A DNA stretch of 64,000 nucleotides from Maylandia zebra. Lineage: Eukaryota; Chordata; Actinopteri; Cichliformes; Cichlidae. The position numbers and the translations under genes are program-made. Each line of letters starts with the position of its first letter. Within the stretch, counting starts at the first letter, position 1. The stretch lies in NCBI RefSeq assembly GCF_041146795.1, contig NC_135188.1:4636419-4700418 (forward strand). The letters run 5' to 3'. This document shows positions 32,531-44,600 of the stretch, in pieces. The notes beneath the pieces are model-generated. The model saw only the letters and a list, made by a program, of their open reading frames with translations, was not told the origin of the DNA and ran no database searches.

Positions 32531-33990
32531 AGAATTAATATATATACACTGTATATGTCATTATATATCATCAATTGGTTAACTGGTTGCACCATGACAC
32601 CAGTACAAATTGAAAATTTTGGTTCCTATAATCCAGTTTCTCTGAAATCTATTTATTGATGTTTTCCCATCCGCGATGTAGAGTTTTGCGTTGCAAATGA
32701 ATCTGCCACTCTACCACATGGTAATATGCAAATGTGTAGCCTACGGCATCGAAGTGGCGCAAAAACTGCGGAGCAGTCTATCGCCTCATATTATCACGGG
32801 GATCTTGAGAGACTTGATTATTTCTGTACAAATGAGGAGATTTGTGGAGTCAGCATGCCATCTATTCCACACCCTCTGTAAGCAAGCGTATTGTACTCGT
32901 GCACTTCCTCCTCAGCCTTACAAACAGGGAAAGAATATGCCCGCAGTCTGAGCTGCAGCTTTCACTTTAGTCAGCTGATGGAACCATGATTAGACTGAGG
33001 CTACTTCTCCCTGCCGCGTTCTCCTCTCTGATGTGGCACTGGTTTATTTTCTTCTCTATCAGTAGTTGGCAGTTTAAGGAAGCTTTAAGGTGTACAATAG
33101 GGGCCTGTTTGCTTGAGGAGAAGACATATGAGCATTAGTGGTTCCCTGATAACTTTCTTCACCAAGGTTTGAAAAAAAAAAACCCAAAAACGTATTTTTC
33201 ATAAAATTGTGGAGGAGGTGGAGTGCGTAGGTGGGGGCACTTTGTGTATAAATGGAGAAGAGCCCTGCAGAAAGATTTGCACTGGAGCGCAACACTTCTG
33301 CTTCACACCAGAAAGACTTTGACCTTTGCTCTGACTTTTTTCTTTTTAACAATTGTCAGGTGGGCGGTGGATTTTCTCTGAAGCGGATGTCGATATTACA
33401 GGAATTTTTTTTTATTGAATCATAAATCAGTCAATAAGTCACCTATTATGCCTGAAAGCAGGATCTATTTTTCTTTAAAAGATGCTCACCTGTATATCAT
33501 GCACTGCATATAAAAAAAATATGTTTTTACTAATGATAAGTTACATAAAATGCTGTGGGATGCGAACGTACTGCATGTCGTCAGTGACGTCTAGGAAGTT
33601 TCCCAGATGTAAATTGTTTTTCGGCACTCTGTAAAAATCTGGCCCTGGAGTAACGTGGGAGAGCTGGAAAGTACTGATAAAGTCTTTTGAGGTTTTTTGT
33701 TGTTGTTGCTTAAAATCACTCAGACTGTAGCCTCTCCTTTCACTTGTGTTTTATCTCCAATCTGTTAAGTCAGAACAATCACTTGAAGGTCATTTTCTCC
33801 ACAGCTTTGCGCATGTGTGCTTGTGTGCATACAGCCACAGATACAATCAAGACATGCAACTTCAGCCTTAACGTATGTGGAGTATCTGAATAATTTAATT
33901 TCTTATTTAGTGATGCTATTCAGTGTTTTCTATGTGTCTCTTAAAAAAACTATTCTACTGTACTTAAAAATTTACTGTATTCTACTTGGA
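32531..33990. other. Intergenic, rab8a to hsh2d
   Basis: No gene is supported. A TATAAA with plausible spacing to downstream transcribed-looking sequence occurs near 33248 (GTGTATAAATGGAG) and might be an additional start for hsh2d, but there is no splice evidence. Confidence 0.4.
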
Positions 33991-33994
33991 TCGA

Positions 33995-34085
33995 GTAGGG
34001 TTTTGGCCCCGCCCCCGCCCCCAGACAGGTTTTTTCAGGTGCGCGAGCTCAGCCGTGTCATTCTATCTCGGAGCTGCCAGACAGG
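33995..34085 (+). promoter_or_regulatory. hsh2d: Probable hsh2d promoter and untranslated first exon
   Basis: A GC-box cluster (GGCCCCGCCCCCGCCCCCAG, about 34003-34022) stands out in AT-rich surroundings. It is followed by a short stretch ending AGACAGG with a consensus donor GTGAGT at 34086. The next acceptor (about 34517) leads into the first coding exon, so 34023-34085 may be exon 1. This is inference from composition and splice signals. Confidence 0.5.
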
Positions 34086-34582
34086 GTGAGTAACTTTTCC
34101 TATGAGTTTGTATTTGACGCCAGAAGCAACATTATTGAGTTTTATTCACAAAATCAGTATTCTGTAATGAATTATGTGTTCATATTGCAAATTTAAGATG
34201 AATTCACAAATATAATTGATAAAGTCTTACAACAGGTACTGCTGTAAACAAAGGTATTAGTGAGTAGACTCCATCCTTTAGCTCTTTGCCATTTTAAAGG
34301 AAAACTGCATTATGTTTGAGATTGTTAAAATGCACGGGAACTAATAATAATTCACCTGAGGAACTGTTGATAGACATCACAGAGCACTTCACCTGCAACA
34401 GGAACAATGAATATTTAAAATGCATATTAACACCCAGCTTTCACACCTGTATGTGGTCTCTACTGTAGGTGCGTAGTTAATGTACAGACTAAATATACTA
34501 ACTTCTTCATTTGCAGGTCTTTGTGCTCAGTGACTTTTCCATTAGCCATAACTGTCGATTAAATGAACCATTACGCAGGAGG

Positions 34583-37500
34583 ATGGAGGGAAGTCAGACG
34601 TTTCAGGGACAACGTGATCCTTACACCTGGTTCACAGAGTCTCAGCTCCAGTCTGTCATCAGGAACGGTGTAGTCCCGGAGTGGTTTCATGGGATCATTT
34701 CCAGAAAGTAAGTTTATGAGATATATAATTGTGCTCGCATTATCATTATAAAAGAGGGAAGAACATTAGGTTATTCCAGCTTTCCAGGACCCTTCAACCC
34801 CAGAAACAACCCTGATAACTCATAAACTACAAGGTCATTCTAAATGTGGGTCTTGCATAAATTGCTAGTACAATAAAAATGTAAAACCATTAGTGGCAAC
34901 ATCATCAATGTTAAAGGCTTCATCGCTTATAAAACTAAAAATGTGGTCTATATGACATAGTGCCTATGTAATGCAACATCTATAGGAGAAACATCCCTGA
35001 AAGAGAAAATTAATGAACATTTAAGTTGTACAAAGAGGAATCATTTAACCAGTCCTGTTGCAAGACATTTTATGAAAAACATTGCAGCTTGCCTTTATTT
35101 TTTTATAGGCATTGAAACCATTAAAGAGTCGGTAATATGAACTTTATCAGGGAAAAGACAGAAGCATTCTGGATATTTTGTTTAAAGAGTTTATTTCCTG
35201 CAGGTATGAATAAGAATCTATTTTGTTTTTATGTTTTTAATTAGATTTTCTAATACTGATTTTTTTTTTTAAATATATGAGTGAATGTGTGATTGGTTCA
35301 TTTGACTTTTTTTCTGCAGTATACTGTTTTATTTAAACACACACTGTTTGGTATTTTGTAATGACCCTGATGAAGGCCGCACGTCTTCACCTCATATCAT
35401 ATCATACCTATATCATTACCTTCCATCTACTCCAGTGGAAGGCAAACAGTCCAAAATATGAGGAGCTAAGACTGAAAGATATCAGTTTTCATGACCTGAT
35501 GTGATTGTCTAACTGACTGAACATTTTGTAAATGCTACATTTCTTTATTAATGTTTATTAAACTGTTAAATCATTCACATGCCACGGTATTCCGATATTT
35601 CTGGGAAAGCACAGGGTTAGACTCTTTTTCTCTCAACCGCCCATGAACATCTAGGCACAAATATGTGTCAGCAGAGATTTGCATTTACTTTTCCTATAGG
35701 TTTTTTTTTACTCTATTTTTAGGCGGTGAGACTGAAACTAATCTTTCACTCTGCCGGTTTACTTTGGTCACTACACAGTAATTCCATAGAGTAATGGTTG
35801 ATGCACTCAGCTAGCATGTGAAAGATGGTTCCATCCTGGAAGGAGACTCAAATCCCTTTAGGGATACAGCGTTAAACAAAGATACCTGACGTCCTGACGT
35901 CTTGTGAATAAGGGAACAGCTGAAAGTAGCTTACTTCACTTAATATGAGACCAAACCTGTGCTGTACAATTGCACTATGAGAGATGATTATATGGGATGT
36001 ATTGCACAATTACCATGTTTTAAAGCTGTAGATCAGTTATTAAATATAGCTGGAAAAAGGACTGGTATACTTTTGATAGTTTAGTATCTTTAATTATGGT
36101 GACAGAGCAGTTAGCACTGTTGCACAGGAAGACAGTCACAGGTTTGACTCCACCAGCTGGTCTGCATGTTCTTCCTTTGACTGTGCTGGTTCTGTCCGGG
36201 TACTCTGGCTTCCTTCAGCAGTTCAAAGACATGCATGTTAGACTAGCTGGTGATTCTAAATTGGCTGTAGGTGTGAACTCTTTCACTATGTCATATGATA
36301 TACAAAAACTATTTGTAGAATATGCCCAAAGGCCAGGCTGATTCCCACTATGATGTGATTCACATTTTAGTGACAGCTACGGTTTATAAATAACCCCAAA
36401 CCATAAAATGTAAAGATTGAAGTGCATGCATGAAAGAGGCCTTTGTTTGTGGTCCTTTGTGTAGGACAGCAGAGGAACTGCTAATGGCTAAGCCGCCGGG
36501 TTACTTCCTCATCAGAGTCAGTGAGAGCAGGATCGGCTACACTCTCTCGTATCGGTGAGTGTTTTCAGCATGACGGAAACCTTATTTTTAAAGTAATGTG
36601 CTCACACACTTAGTGACCCTGACACTCCACTCTGTTCACTCTAATGTACTGACCAATCAGTGCCGAGGACCGCTGCAGACACTTTATGATTGATGCACTG
36701 GAACATGGCTCTTACATCATAGTGGGGGAAAACAGGTATCACCGGTTTCTGCATGACCTGGTGGACTTTCATCGTAGAACTCCCATCATGCCTTTCACTC
36801 AAGTGCTGACTGTTCCTTGTGGACAGGTGAGAAAATGTGCTTGTCTCAACTGCATTCATGCTTTTTTATGTTATTGTAAATTACAGGTTTACTTTTTAGT
36901 ACATTAAATAAGCTCAGCATAAGCTAATCAAGCTAAGCTAAGTAAGATTAATTGTGTAAACTACAATAAAACATCTGTGCTGTAACTTTTCTACATCTTT
37001 TCAGGCTTCTAATGACAAGACTGACTATGCAGAACTACTGTTTTGCTCAAGAGGTCCAGACTCTAGGGCCAGTTTGCCACCAAACAACTTCCAGGTTCCC
37101 AGCATAAATCCACCAGGGTCAAGAGAGGATATCCCACCTGCCCTTCCTCACCGCCCAAATTATTTGGGAAACTCACCAATTTTGCCTCCAAAAAGCCAAA
37201 CAAATAGACTCTACCCTTCTTTGGAAGATGAGTTTCAGCACAATACCTCTCCACCCCCAGCACTGGTAAAAATGGCCTTGAAAACTATTGTTCAAGCTAA
37301 AGATCTCCGTACATTGTCTGATAAAGTTATGGTTAAAAGATTTTCATCTAAAAAGCTTTTCTTTGCAGTTAGCATCCTTTTATACGACTCTAAAGAATAA
37401 GTATGGCTCTAAATCTTCATGTAAAAGGATATTTGCTTATGATGATCAGGTTTGATTTAAACTGAAATAGTAGCATGAATATTTTCTAAAAACTGAAGAC

Positions 37501-38178
37501 AGGTCCTGAAAACATGTTATCAATGAGCTACTTGCTGTGAGTGACTGAGAAGTCTAGATTTTTGACAAATTAGAAGTAAATGTAACCCTGAGTGTTGATG
37601 GATTTGTGGTGATGCACATTTGAGATGAGGTTTTCATTAACTTTCAAAATAAGAAGTAAAGAGATCTAAAAATAAAAATAAAAAATTAAGTTTGTCTTTA
37701 TGTTCATCTGCAGCCTGTCCCAACACCCAGGAAGAAATATACAGGTGATAATCCTCCATCCAACCAGCCTCCCGAAGTCCCTTCTCGAGACTGCATGGCT
37801 CTGAAGCAGAATCAGGCTGTCAGAACAGTCTCTGCTCCTGAGAATCTGCCCACGTTTGCAGGCTCCGAACAACCGCCCACTACCAACAACCAGCAAGTGA
37901 GGAATCAAGAAGTAAAGCCGTCAGTCGTCACCAACCTAAAGAACTTCAAGAAGAAATTCCAAAAGAAGAGGGGCCCGTTGCAGGATAATTCATACGAAGA
38001 GATTAACACTGACAGGGGTGAAAATGATGAGCACGAGTACCAGGAGATCACGAGGGATCTGACCTTTTGTGAACCACCACTTTCCTCCAGCTGCACTCCT
38101 GTGAAGCTGACTGATGACATGTTACCCTTAGAATATATGCCACCTCCACCTTTTGCTCCAGGCTACGGATCCACATGA
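34583..38178 (+). CDS. hsh2d: Haematopoietic SH2 domain-containing adaptor (HSH2D/ALX)
   Basis: An adaptor acting in lymphoid receptor signalling. Coding exons: 34583-34707, 36465-36554, 36661-36826, 37005-37265, 37714-38178; 368 residues (human 352). The ATG at 34583 (MEGSQTFQGQ) is the first in frame within its exon. A single SH2 domain spans about residues 34-125: it begins WFHGIISRKTAEELL, with FLIRVSES carrying the phosphotyrosine-binding Arg59 and HFMIDAL in strand D. The rest is low-complexity and proline-rich (PPALPHRP, PPPFAP, LPVPTPRKK), likely SH3-binding, with acidic tyrosine motifs (DYAELLF, SYEEINTD, EYQEITRD) that could be phosphorylated, and a basic stretch KKKFQKKRG. There is no membrane segment. 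The position next to rab8a matches the human order RAB8A-HSH2D. Confidence 0.88.
34915..35400 (+). pseudogene. Penelope-like GIY-YIG endonuclease relic
   Basis: In hsh2d intron 1 of the coding region. One frame from about 34918 reads KNVVYMT, stop, CLCNATSIGETSLKEKINEH, then SPVARHF and FIGIETIKES, then a frameshifted RQKHSGYF piece. The order VVY...C.C...IG.T...EH...SP.ARHF...IGIE is that of the GIY-YIG nuclease at the C terminus of Penelope-type retroelements. Shortly after it, CCCTGATGAAGGCC (about 35367) resembles the hammerhead-type sequence of such elements, but the partner GAAAC box is missing. The reverse transcriptase part is absent. Confidence 0.7.
36096..36300 (+). mobile_element. 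Degenerate copy of the tRNA-headed SINE
   Basis: It shares with 5065-5300 the sequence of features GCAGTTAGCACTGTTGC, TTTGACTCCACCA, TCTGCATGTTCTTC, GGGTACTCTGGCTTCCT, CAAAGACATGCATGTTAGAC and TTGGCTGTAGGTGTGAA. It has many substitutions and small deletions and lacks the GGAT tail, so it is the older insertion. Confidence 0.75.
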
Positions 38179-38239
38179 GAAAATAGAGTGCATAAAATAT
38201 AGTGAATATGGACAGGTCACAGTGATCACCTGAAACTAT

Positions 38240-38841
38240 AATAAACAAGTGTGTCAAGTCAAGGAAGAGGTTAATGTGTACATGTATCCTCATCTGGGCA
38301 AAGGAGAGGAAGTGGAAAATACTGCATTCGTCCAACCTTTATGATCCTTTATCTTTATGACCTTTGTTCACCTAAAGAGAGGCTTAATGTCAAAGCATTG
38401 CACCAGTCTTTCATTCTTAGGATGTGTCTACAACTGGCTAATGCAGACACTGAAACACAGTGAAACAGCTAGACTAGACACAAAATGTGCCTATCGGTTT
38501 CTTTAAAGTTTACTAATTAAATCATTCCGTGTGTTTTCTTTTTTTCCCTGTTGTATAAGATAACAGAGGCGGGATAGATGCCTCATCCTGTTTTCTGTCT
38601 TTATGCTAAGTTAAGCTAAGCTAAGCCAACAGCTGCCACAGCCTCATAATATTCCTATTCCTTTAACATTTAGGTCGCAAGGAATATTTATTATGCATAA
38701 AATTATAGGATAGATTAAACTGCCTCCTTCATGCAAATGTATTTAGTGCCAAATTATATATTATTATTTTTTTAAAATGTTCCATACATCAAAACTCTAT
38801 TCAGACAAAAGGTGTCACATTAAAATGAATAATGCAATAAA
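38240..38841 (+). terminator. hsh2d: Candidate hsh2d polyadenylation signals
   Basis: AATAAA occurs at 38240-38245, 62 bp after the stop, and again at 38836-38841. Either could end the transcript; the sequence alone does not decide. Confidence 0.5.
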
Positions 38842-40423
38842 TTTGTTACATAGATGTCTACCTGAAGCCAATCTCCTGCCATCTTTGCATACATGCTTTC
38901 AAATTGAGGTTAAAGTTTTTCATACACTTATTTGGTAGGATATTAAAGTCTAAACATGCTCAGGGGAATTTTTGCGTAGCATATGCAAATAAGAAATAAC
39001 AGCTGCTTTGAGTAAAGGTGGCATGCTGCTGCATCACATGCAGATCTCTGATCAGAAGTGTGATAGAGATGATGAAAGAGAGAGAGAACACCCAAACTGG
39101 TACATTTTTTACAGGTGGAAACATACAGCAGTGCGCTCTTAAAAACATTATTTTGATTTTATGGCAAATAAAATTATAGCTAGATAGCTAAAAGAATACA
39201 GAGCTAGAAAAAAGCACTTCTAATGTTCATTCTTTATTTCTTGATGCATGCTCAATCAGTGGGTTTTGGTCAGTGGTTGTTGATCAATGGTCATGAGAAT
39301 TTGCATAATTAAGATTAGGAAACTGACCTCCCAGCTCATTGTTCCTTCAGTGGGCTGGTTTCAGTCATTATGCAAATGTACTGTTTATAAGATTGGGGAA
39401 ACCTGCAGTCAGCTGAGACTGAAGAAGTTACTTGGATGAGTGACGAAACGCTACGTCCAGATGAACAGAATCAACTTTGGGAGATTCATGCTTTATTCAT
39501 CCCTCCACACTGTACTGACAGAAAAGTCTTGTATCATTACGGACTACCATCTAGTGGCAGCAAAAGACACAGGATGCTTGCACAATGAGTAGTACAACAG
39601 CGTCAAGGTGTCTGGCTTTAAATGGTTACTATTTTCGTGTTTTACTTTATTACTTTAAATCAGAAGGAAACAGTTACTAATAGCTGAGACTATTTTAAAC
39701 ACGTATATACTCACCAGCTACTGTATGAGTGCTGTAGCTATTATATGATTATTATGAGCTTGTGTAAGAGAAAAAAAATCAGCTTAACAAAAGCAATAAA
39801 TCTCAAATATCAACATCTATATAACACTCATAAATATTTATAAAAATCGTTGGGGGGTTTTGCCTCGATAAGGAGGGTTTTTCTAAATATTTTTTGTTAT
39901 ATTGTTTTCTAGAGGAAATTGTCATCTATGTGATTGAGCGCAAAAATAAAGTGAAAAGTAAAGTAAAGTCGTACAAAATCCATGATCAAAGTATAATTAA
40001 TTTTCGAATATCCTGTCGACTAAGTGCGATCAAGAAAACAGAATCGACCGAGATGTCGCTGTTAGCCAACTCGATATAAGGAAAACAGCTGTCGGTGTTC
40101 GCCTGAGCAAAGGAGGAGCAAAAACCCCTTAATGAGTTCGATTTGTTTTCATTTCTGTTTAGAGTCACAACGGGACGACTGCCAGCATTTAAACACCGCC
40201 CTCCCTGGCTACAAAGGTGAGACAAAACACGCGAACCCGAACGCCTGGGGGCGACGTGACATCATCCCTAAAGCCTTTGGATTCCAGCTCGGGATCTTCC
40301 TGCGCTGTTTCATGTAAGGATCTAGGAAGTAGTCCCGCTATCTGAATCGACGTGTCTTTAGTTTTTAAAACAGCAGAAGCGGAAAGTTTCTTCTCTATAT
40401 AAGCCAAAAATCTCAGCGAGAGT
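38842..40423. other. hsh2d-tax1bp3 intergenic region and tax1bp3 promoter
   Basis: Contains the repeat at 39345-39492. Toward the right (about 40085-40330) CpG frequency rises, with GCGACGTGACATCATCCC (CRE-like) at 40251-40268, fitting a TATA-less promoter for tax1bp3. A TATATAAG at 40396 is too close to the ATG to be a likely TATA box. Confidence 0.45.
39345..39492 (+). repeat. Dispersed repeat with GGATGAGTGACGAAACG core, copy 1
   Basis: GTTCCTTCAGTGGGCTGGTT through TTGCAAATG-type sequence, GGGGAAACCTGCAGTCAG, TTGGATGAGTGACGAAACG, CTACGTCCAGATGAACAG and AATCAACTTTGGGAGATT. The same string recurs at 58838-58981. It resembles the tail of a retroelement. A deletion between GAAACG and CTACG distinguishes this copy. 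Confidence 0.8.
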
Positions 40424-41657
40424 ATGTCTTTCGTCCCAGGTCAGCCGGTGACTGCTGTTGTGGTAAGTTTGAGGGCTGTGGCTCTCCACATTTAACCGCA
40501 CTCTATTGTTCAGCTTCTCACCCGACTTTAGCACCAAACCGTTTCGGTGCAAACTCTGAATTAACTAATGTTGGGTAACTACACGCGCTAACCAGCTAAC
40601 TGGAGTTTTTGCTAACAGCAGAGCGACTTTCTTTGTTTAGCTAAAAGCAGTTGAGTGAGAGCAGCTGAACAGATATGAGCACTTTATGTACCCAGTAATG
40701 TTAAATTTAACCGAATAACTCATTAAATCACTGCAGCAAAGAAGTGGGCACTAACGCGGGACACAAAGGGTGACATGAAGTTGACCGTTAATTAAAAGAC
40801 AACTGAGTTTATCGTCAGAAAACTGCTGTTAATGAAAATGGGCGTCGCCACCTTTGTAAATCAGGCTTCCTGGTCTTCTCCAAAGCTGAAGATCTAGCTG
40901 GAGATGGACAGCTGGGATTTTAGCAGGCCTGTGTTGTAGAGCAGAGTGTGTGACAAGCACTAAATTATCAATACTAGGAAATCTGAGCAATTGCTGTGAT
41001 TTGAGCTAACTGATAAGTCAAGTTTTTCAGAGTCAAATCTTTGTTTAACTTTATATATTTTCATAAATCACTGTTGTTCGATCTTATTTTGCTTTTATTT
41101 GACCTTTGCAGCTCAACATTTGTCCCCCCAGAGTCCCTTTTGTATAAATAGACTGAAATATTGACGTAAAAGAGGCATTGCGTTTAATTTGTCCTGATCA
41201 AATAAAACAGCAGTCAGTGATTTGTGGGGATTGGATGAGGGTGGATCCATGCCCACCCAATACATCCACCTTGTTGCCTGTGTCCCCTAGCATCAGAGAG
41301 TGTGCACGGGCAGGGAGGTTGTTTATCCCAATCATAGTCTAGTCAGTTGTGTGTAAGAATCAGTTTCTGTAATGTCTTCTAAAATACATTTTTAATTCTT
41401 TAATATAATATTTTTTTAATGATCACTCAGTTGTGCCCCTGCTGGTTGACACACACTTCAGATCAAGCCACCTCCTATAATGAAATACTATAAGATAGAA
41501 GTCCTGACTTACGCAATAATTGCGCTACTCTACTATCATTGTTTTTTGTTCAATGCCCTCAAAGGACGTGTGGGTGTGTTTAAATTCCCGTTAACTTTTC
41601 AGACATTTTTTGAGTCATGAATTCTCTCATACAGGAGGTAGTTGCATAACATTGTAC

Positions 41658-41689
<32 letters not shown>

Positions 41690-44600
41690 CTCCAGGGGCC
41701 AAAACCTAAAGACATAAATCCAAAAGTTTGTTTTATTTTCAGAATAATGTTTTTGTTTTTGATATATCATAGGACCAATAGTAAAACTGCATGACCAATT
41801 TAACATAACGGCAGCATAACAGACACTCCATGTTTGAGCTTTTCCCCCTGATAATTCAGCTAAGAAAATGTTAAAATATGTAACTTGAATAAATTTTTAC
41901 AGGTAATGTCAAATTTGTTTCTGCCTGGAAGTTTCTTGTGGCTCCTTCTTGCGCTTATAAAGTTATGAGGAATCAAAAATGCCGGAAAGAAATGTGGCAA
42001 ATTTTAAATTGCAAAATTTTGACCTACTTTTTTAACTTTGAGAATTTGTAACTTGAAAAGTTTTTACAGCACAACATCATTCGCATGAATTCAGTAAATA
42101 TATTACATTTATTATGCATTAAAAAGTCAGTGGATTCGAAAGGTGGGAATGTATTTTTCTTGCTTTAGCTGTTAGAGTTACATAATTTGAAATAAAATTT
42201 ATACAGTACATATAAGTATTATGTCACAGGTCTACACAAAAATACCTTTGAAGCAGGTTTACTGTAATACACAAACTTACTAGATGTTTGTTTGTTTGTT
42301 TTTTCATCAAGTCTCGAACAACTAAATCACCTGTGTTGGCGTGCAGGTACACCTCAGCCCCCTGAAAGCTCTAATCTATATCAGATGTTATGAGGAGTCA
42401 TAATAGACTGGTGTACGCCTTTTAATGCACAAATAACAGCTATTAAAAATGTTGTGTGATTTTCAATTCATGTCTATAAAATTATACATCCCTAGCAACC
42501 ACCTAGCAACAAGCTGAAATTGCCCATTGTTAGCATATAAAGAAAGACTTCTCACTGTGATTGAGTATATCGGTTTGCCAACAGCATGAACACGTCAAAA
42601 ATACTGTCGCATACACATGCTGACTTTTAAGTCTGCCTGTAGGGTCCTTGTGATTACGCAGACTGTGTGAATCCGGCACATTGAGAAAAGCAGCTCAAGT
42701 CATTGTCAGACTTTGGATCAGCCACACTACTGAGAGGCTGTCTGATTATTCACTGTCGCGCACACAGAGCCAGTCTTTGTGTTTTGAAGAGTCTCTCTGA
42801 GTCATCTGTCTCTGCGATGTAGTGAAACTGCAGCTGCTTGTCAGTGTCAAGGGTAGGGCCCGTCTGTCTGGACTCAAGTTAAGAAAAAACAGCCTCTGAG
42901 ATCCATCGTTTGCCTGCACTGAAATCTAGAAAATGAGTCTGTGGTGATTAGTCGGTGCTTCACTACCTGACGGGAAGATAAGTTGTCCATCTTTCTGTAA
43001 TTACTGCGATGTGTATGTCAGTTGGGAGTAGAGCAGGGCGATATGACCAAAAATATTTATCACGATATACATTTGAAAATTTGCGATAACGATATAACTG
43101 ACGATATAATTGACACTAGACAAAATACTTTACAACTCCACAACTTTATTAGTTTAAAAAAACCCATCAATGTATTTTCACTTAAAGAAGCAGCTGTTTT
43201 TTTTTTTTTGTTTTTTTATGTGCCTTAAAGTTATATAAAAATGTAACAATGCAAATTCCTTGCTGACAGTTTAACCAAAAGGCGTTTCCAGTGGAAACTG
43301 GCCGACATATCCTCAGCATAACCATGTATAATATCCACAAAACTTAAAAAGAGGTTATACACACACAATACGGTAATATTATGTTGAAGCACAGTACGTA
43401 TCACTCCGCGAGGCGCCTGCCAACAATAGCCGTAATGCTCCGACAATCCATCAAGCGGTGCGGGTTCGTAGCTTAGCAAAGTCGTACTAAAACATTTGAC
43501 AGATTTTCGAGCGCCGTGTACATAAAATCATTTCGAGGTCAGTAAACACAACCAGAGTTCATACAGTAAGACACACGGGATTATAAGGGGCACTGTCGAT
43601 TTTCAGAAAAATCAAAGGATTGATTTTAAGTGTGCCGTATTTTCCAAACAACACGGTAATAACGACGGCCCGCTAGCATGCTCTACCAAAAATAGTGCTT
43701 TGTTGTGTATCTGACGGACGAAAGCCAAACCAGGAAACATCAAAAGTAGTCAAAATGGCCAATTATAGCCTGGACCCCAGAGGGTTAAACAACAAGTAAC
43801 GCAATAGTTACTTTTCAAGTAATTAATTACTTTTAGAATCTTGTAACTCAGTTATTAACTCGGTTAATTTTTTTTGAAGAAGTAACAAGTAACTATAATT
43901 AATTTTTCAAAATAACTTGCCCAACACTGATTATTTATGGGTATGGAAGTGTTTCGTTTTTCTACCTTCATAGTGAAGAGTTTTTAATCCGATCGTAGTG
44001 AAATGTGAAGGGAAGCAATTGCGTTCTTTCCGTGGTCCTGTCAACCTAATTTAACTGGAGTTTATCGTATTAACATTAGCAGTGATGGAAACAAGAACAT
44101 TTCAGCAAACGTGACTGAGCAGCACGCGAGAAAGCTTGGTGATAAGCCTACCCAATATTTTCCTCAACAGTATTTAATGTTTTTAAATTTGTTTTCTTTT
44201 GTTAAACAGGAACGAGTTGAGATTCAGAAGCTGCGGCAAGGAGAGAATCTCATCCTTGGCTTCAGCATCGGAGGAGGGATAGACCAGGACCCCGGGCAGA
44301 ATCCCTTCTCTGAGGACAAGTCTGACAAAGTGAGTTTATCTGCAGCTATCATCTCTTTACGTGCAGTTTTTTCATCTTGATTCTCTCCCTTTGTTCTTAA
44401 TAGAATATTTGTAGACAATAGTGATGTAGCCGAAAGGAATAAACCCACAAATGACCCTATCAAAAGTGAAATTATATATTTTCCATGTTTTCTGTCATGG
44501 TTATACATATACAGCGGTGGATTTTAGTATAAATGTGATCAAAGTTTAAGATGATGAGGTGCTCTGTCTTCGGGTCACTCGTTTTGGTTATGTGGATTTT

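Larger units (their letters stand above)
40463..44209. other. tax1bp3 intron 1
   Basis: A 3.7-kb AT-rich intron holding the CA repeat at 41658, a GTTT run near 42288, and a composite of small DNA-transposon derivatives at 43031-43929. No extra exon is supported. Confidence 0.6.

Noticed and set aside
37266-37400. Extension of hsh2d exon 5 by read-through (ends at TAA 37398)
   Set aside because: A consensus donor at 37266 and an in-phase acceptor at 37713 lead to a proline-rich exon that continues the protein; read-through would truncate it.
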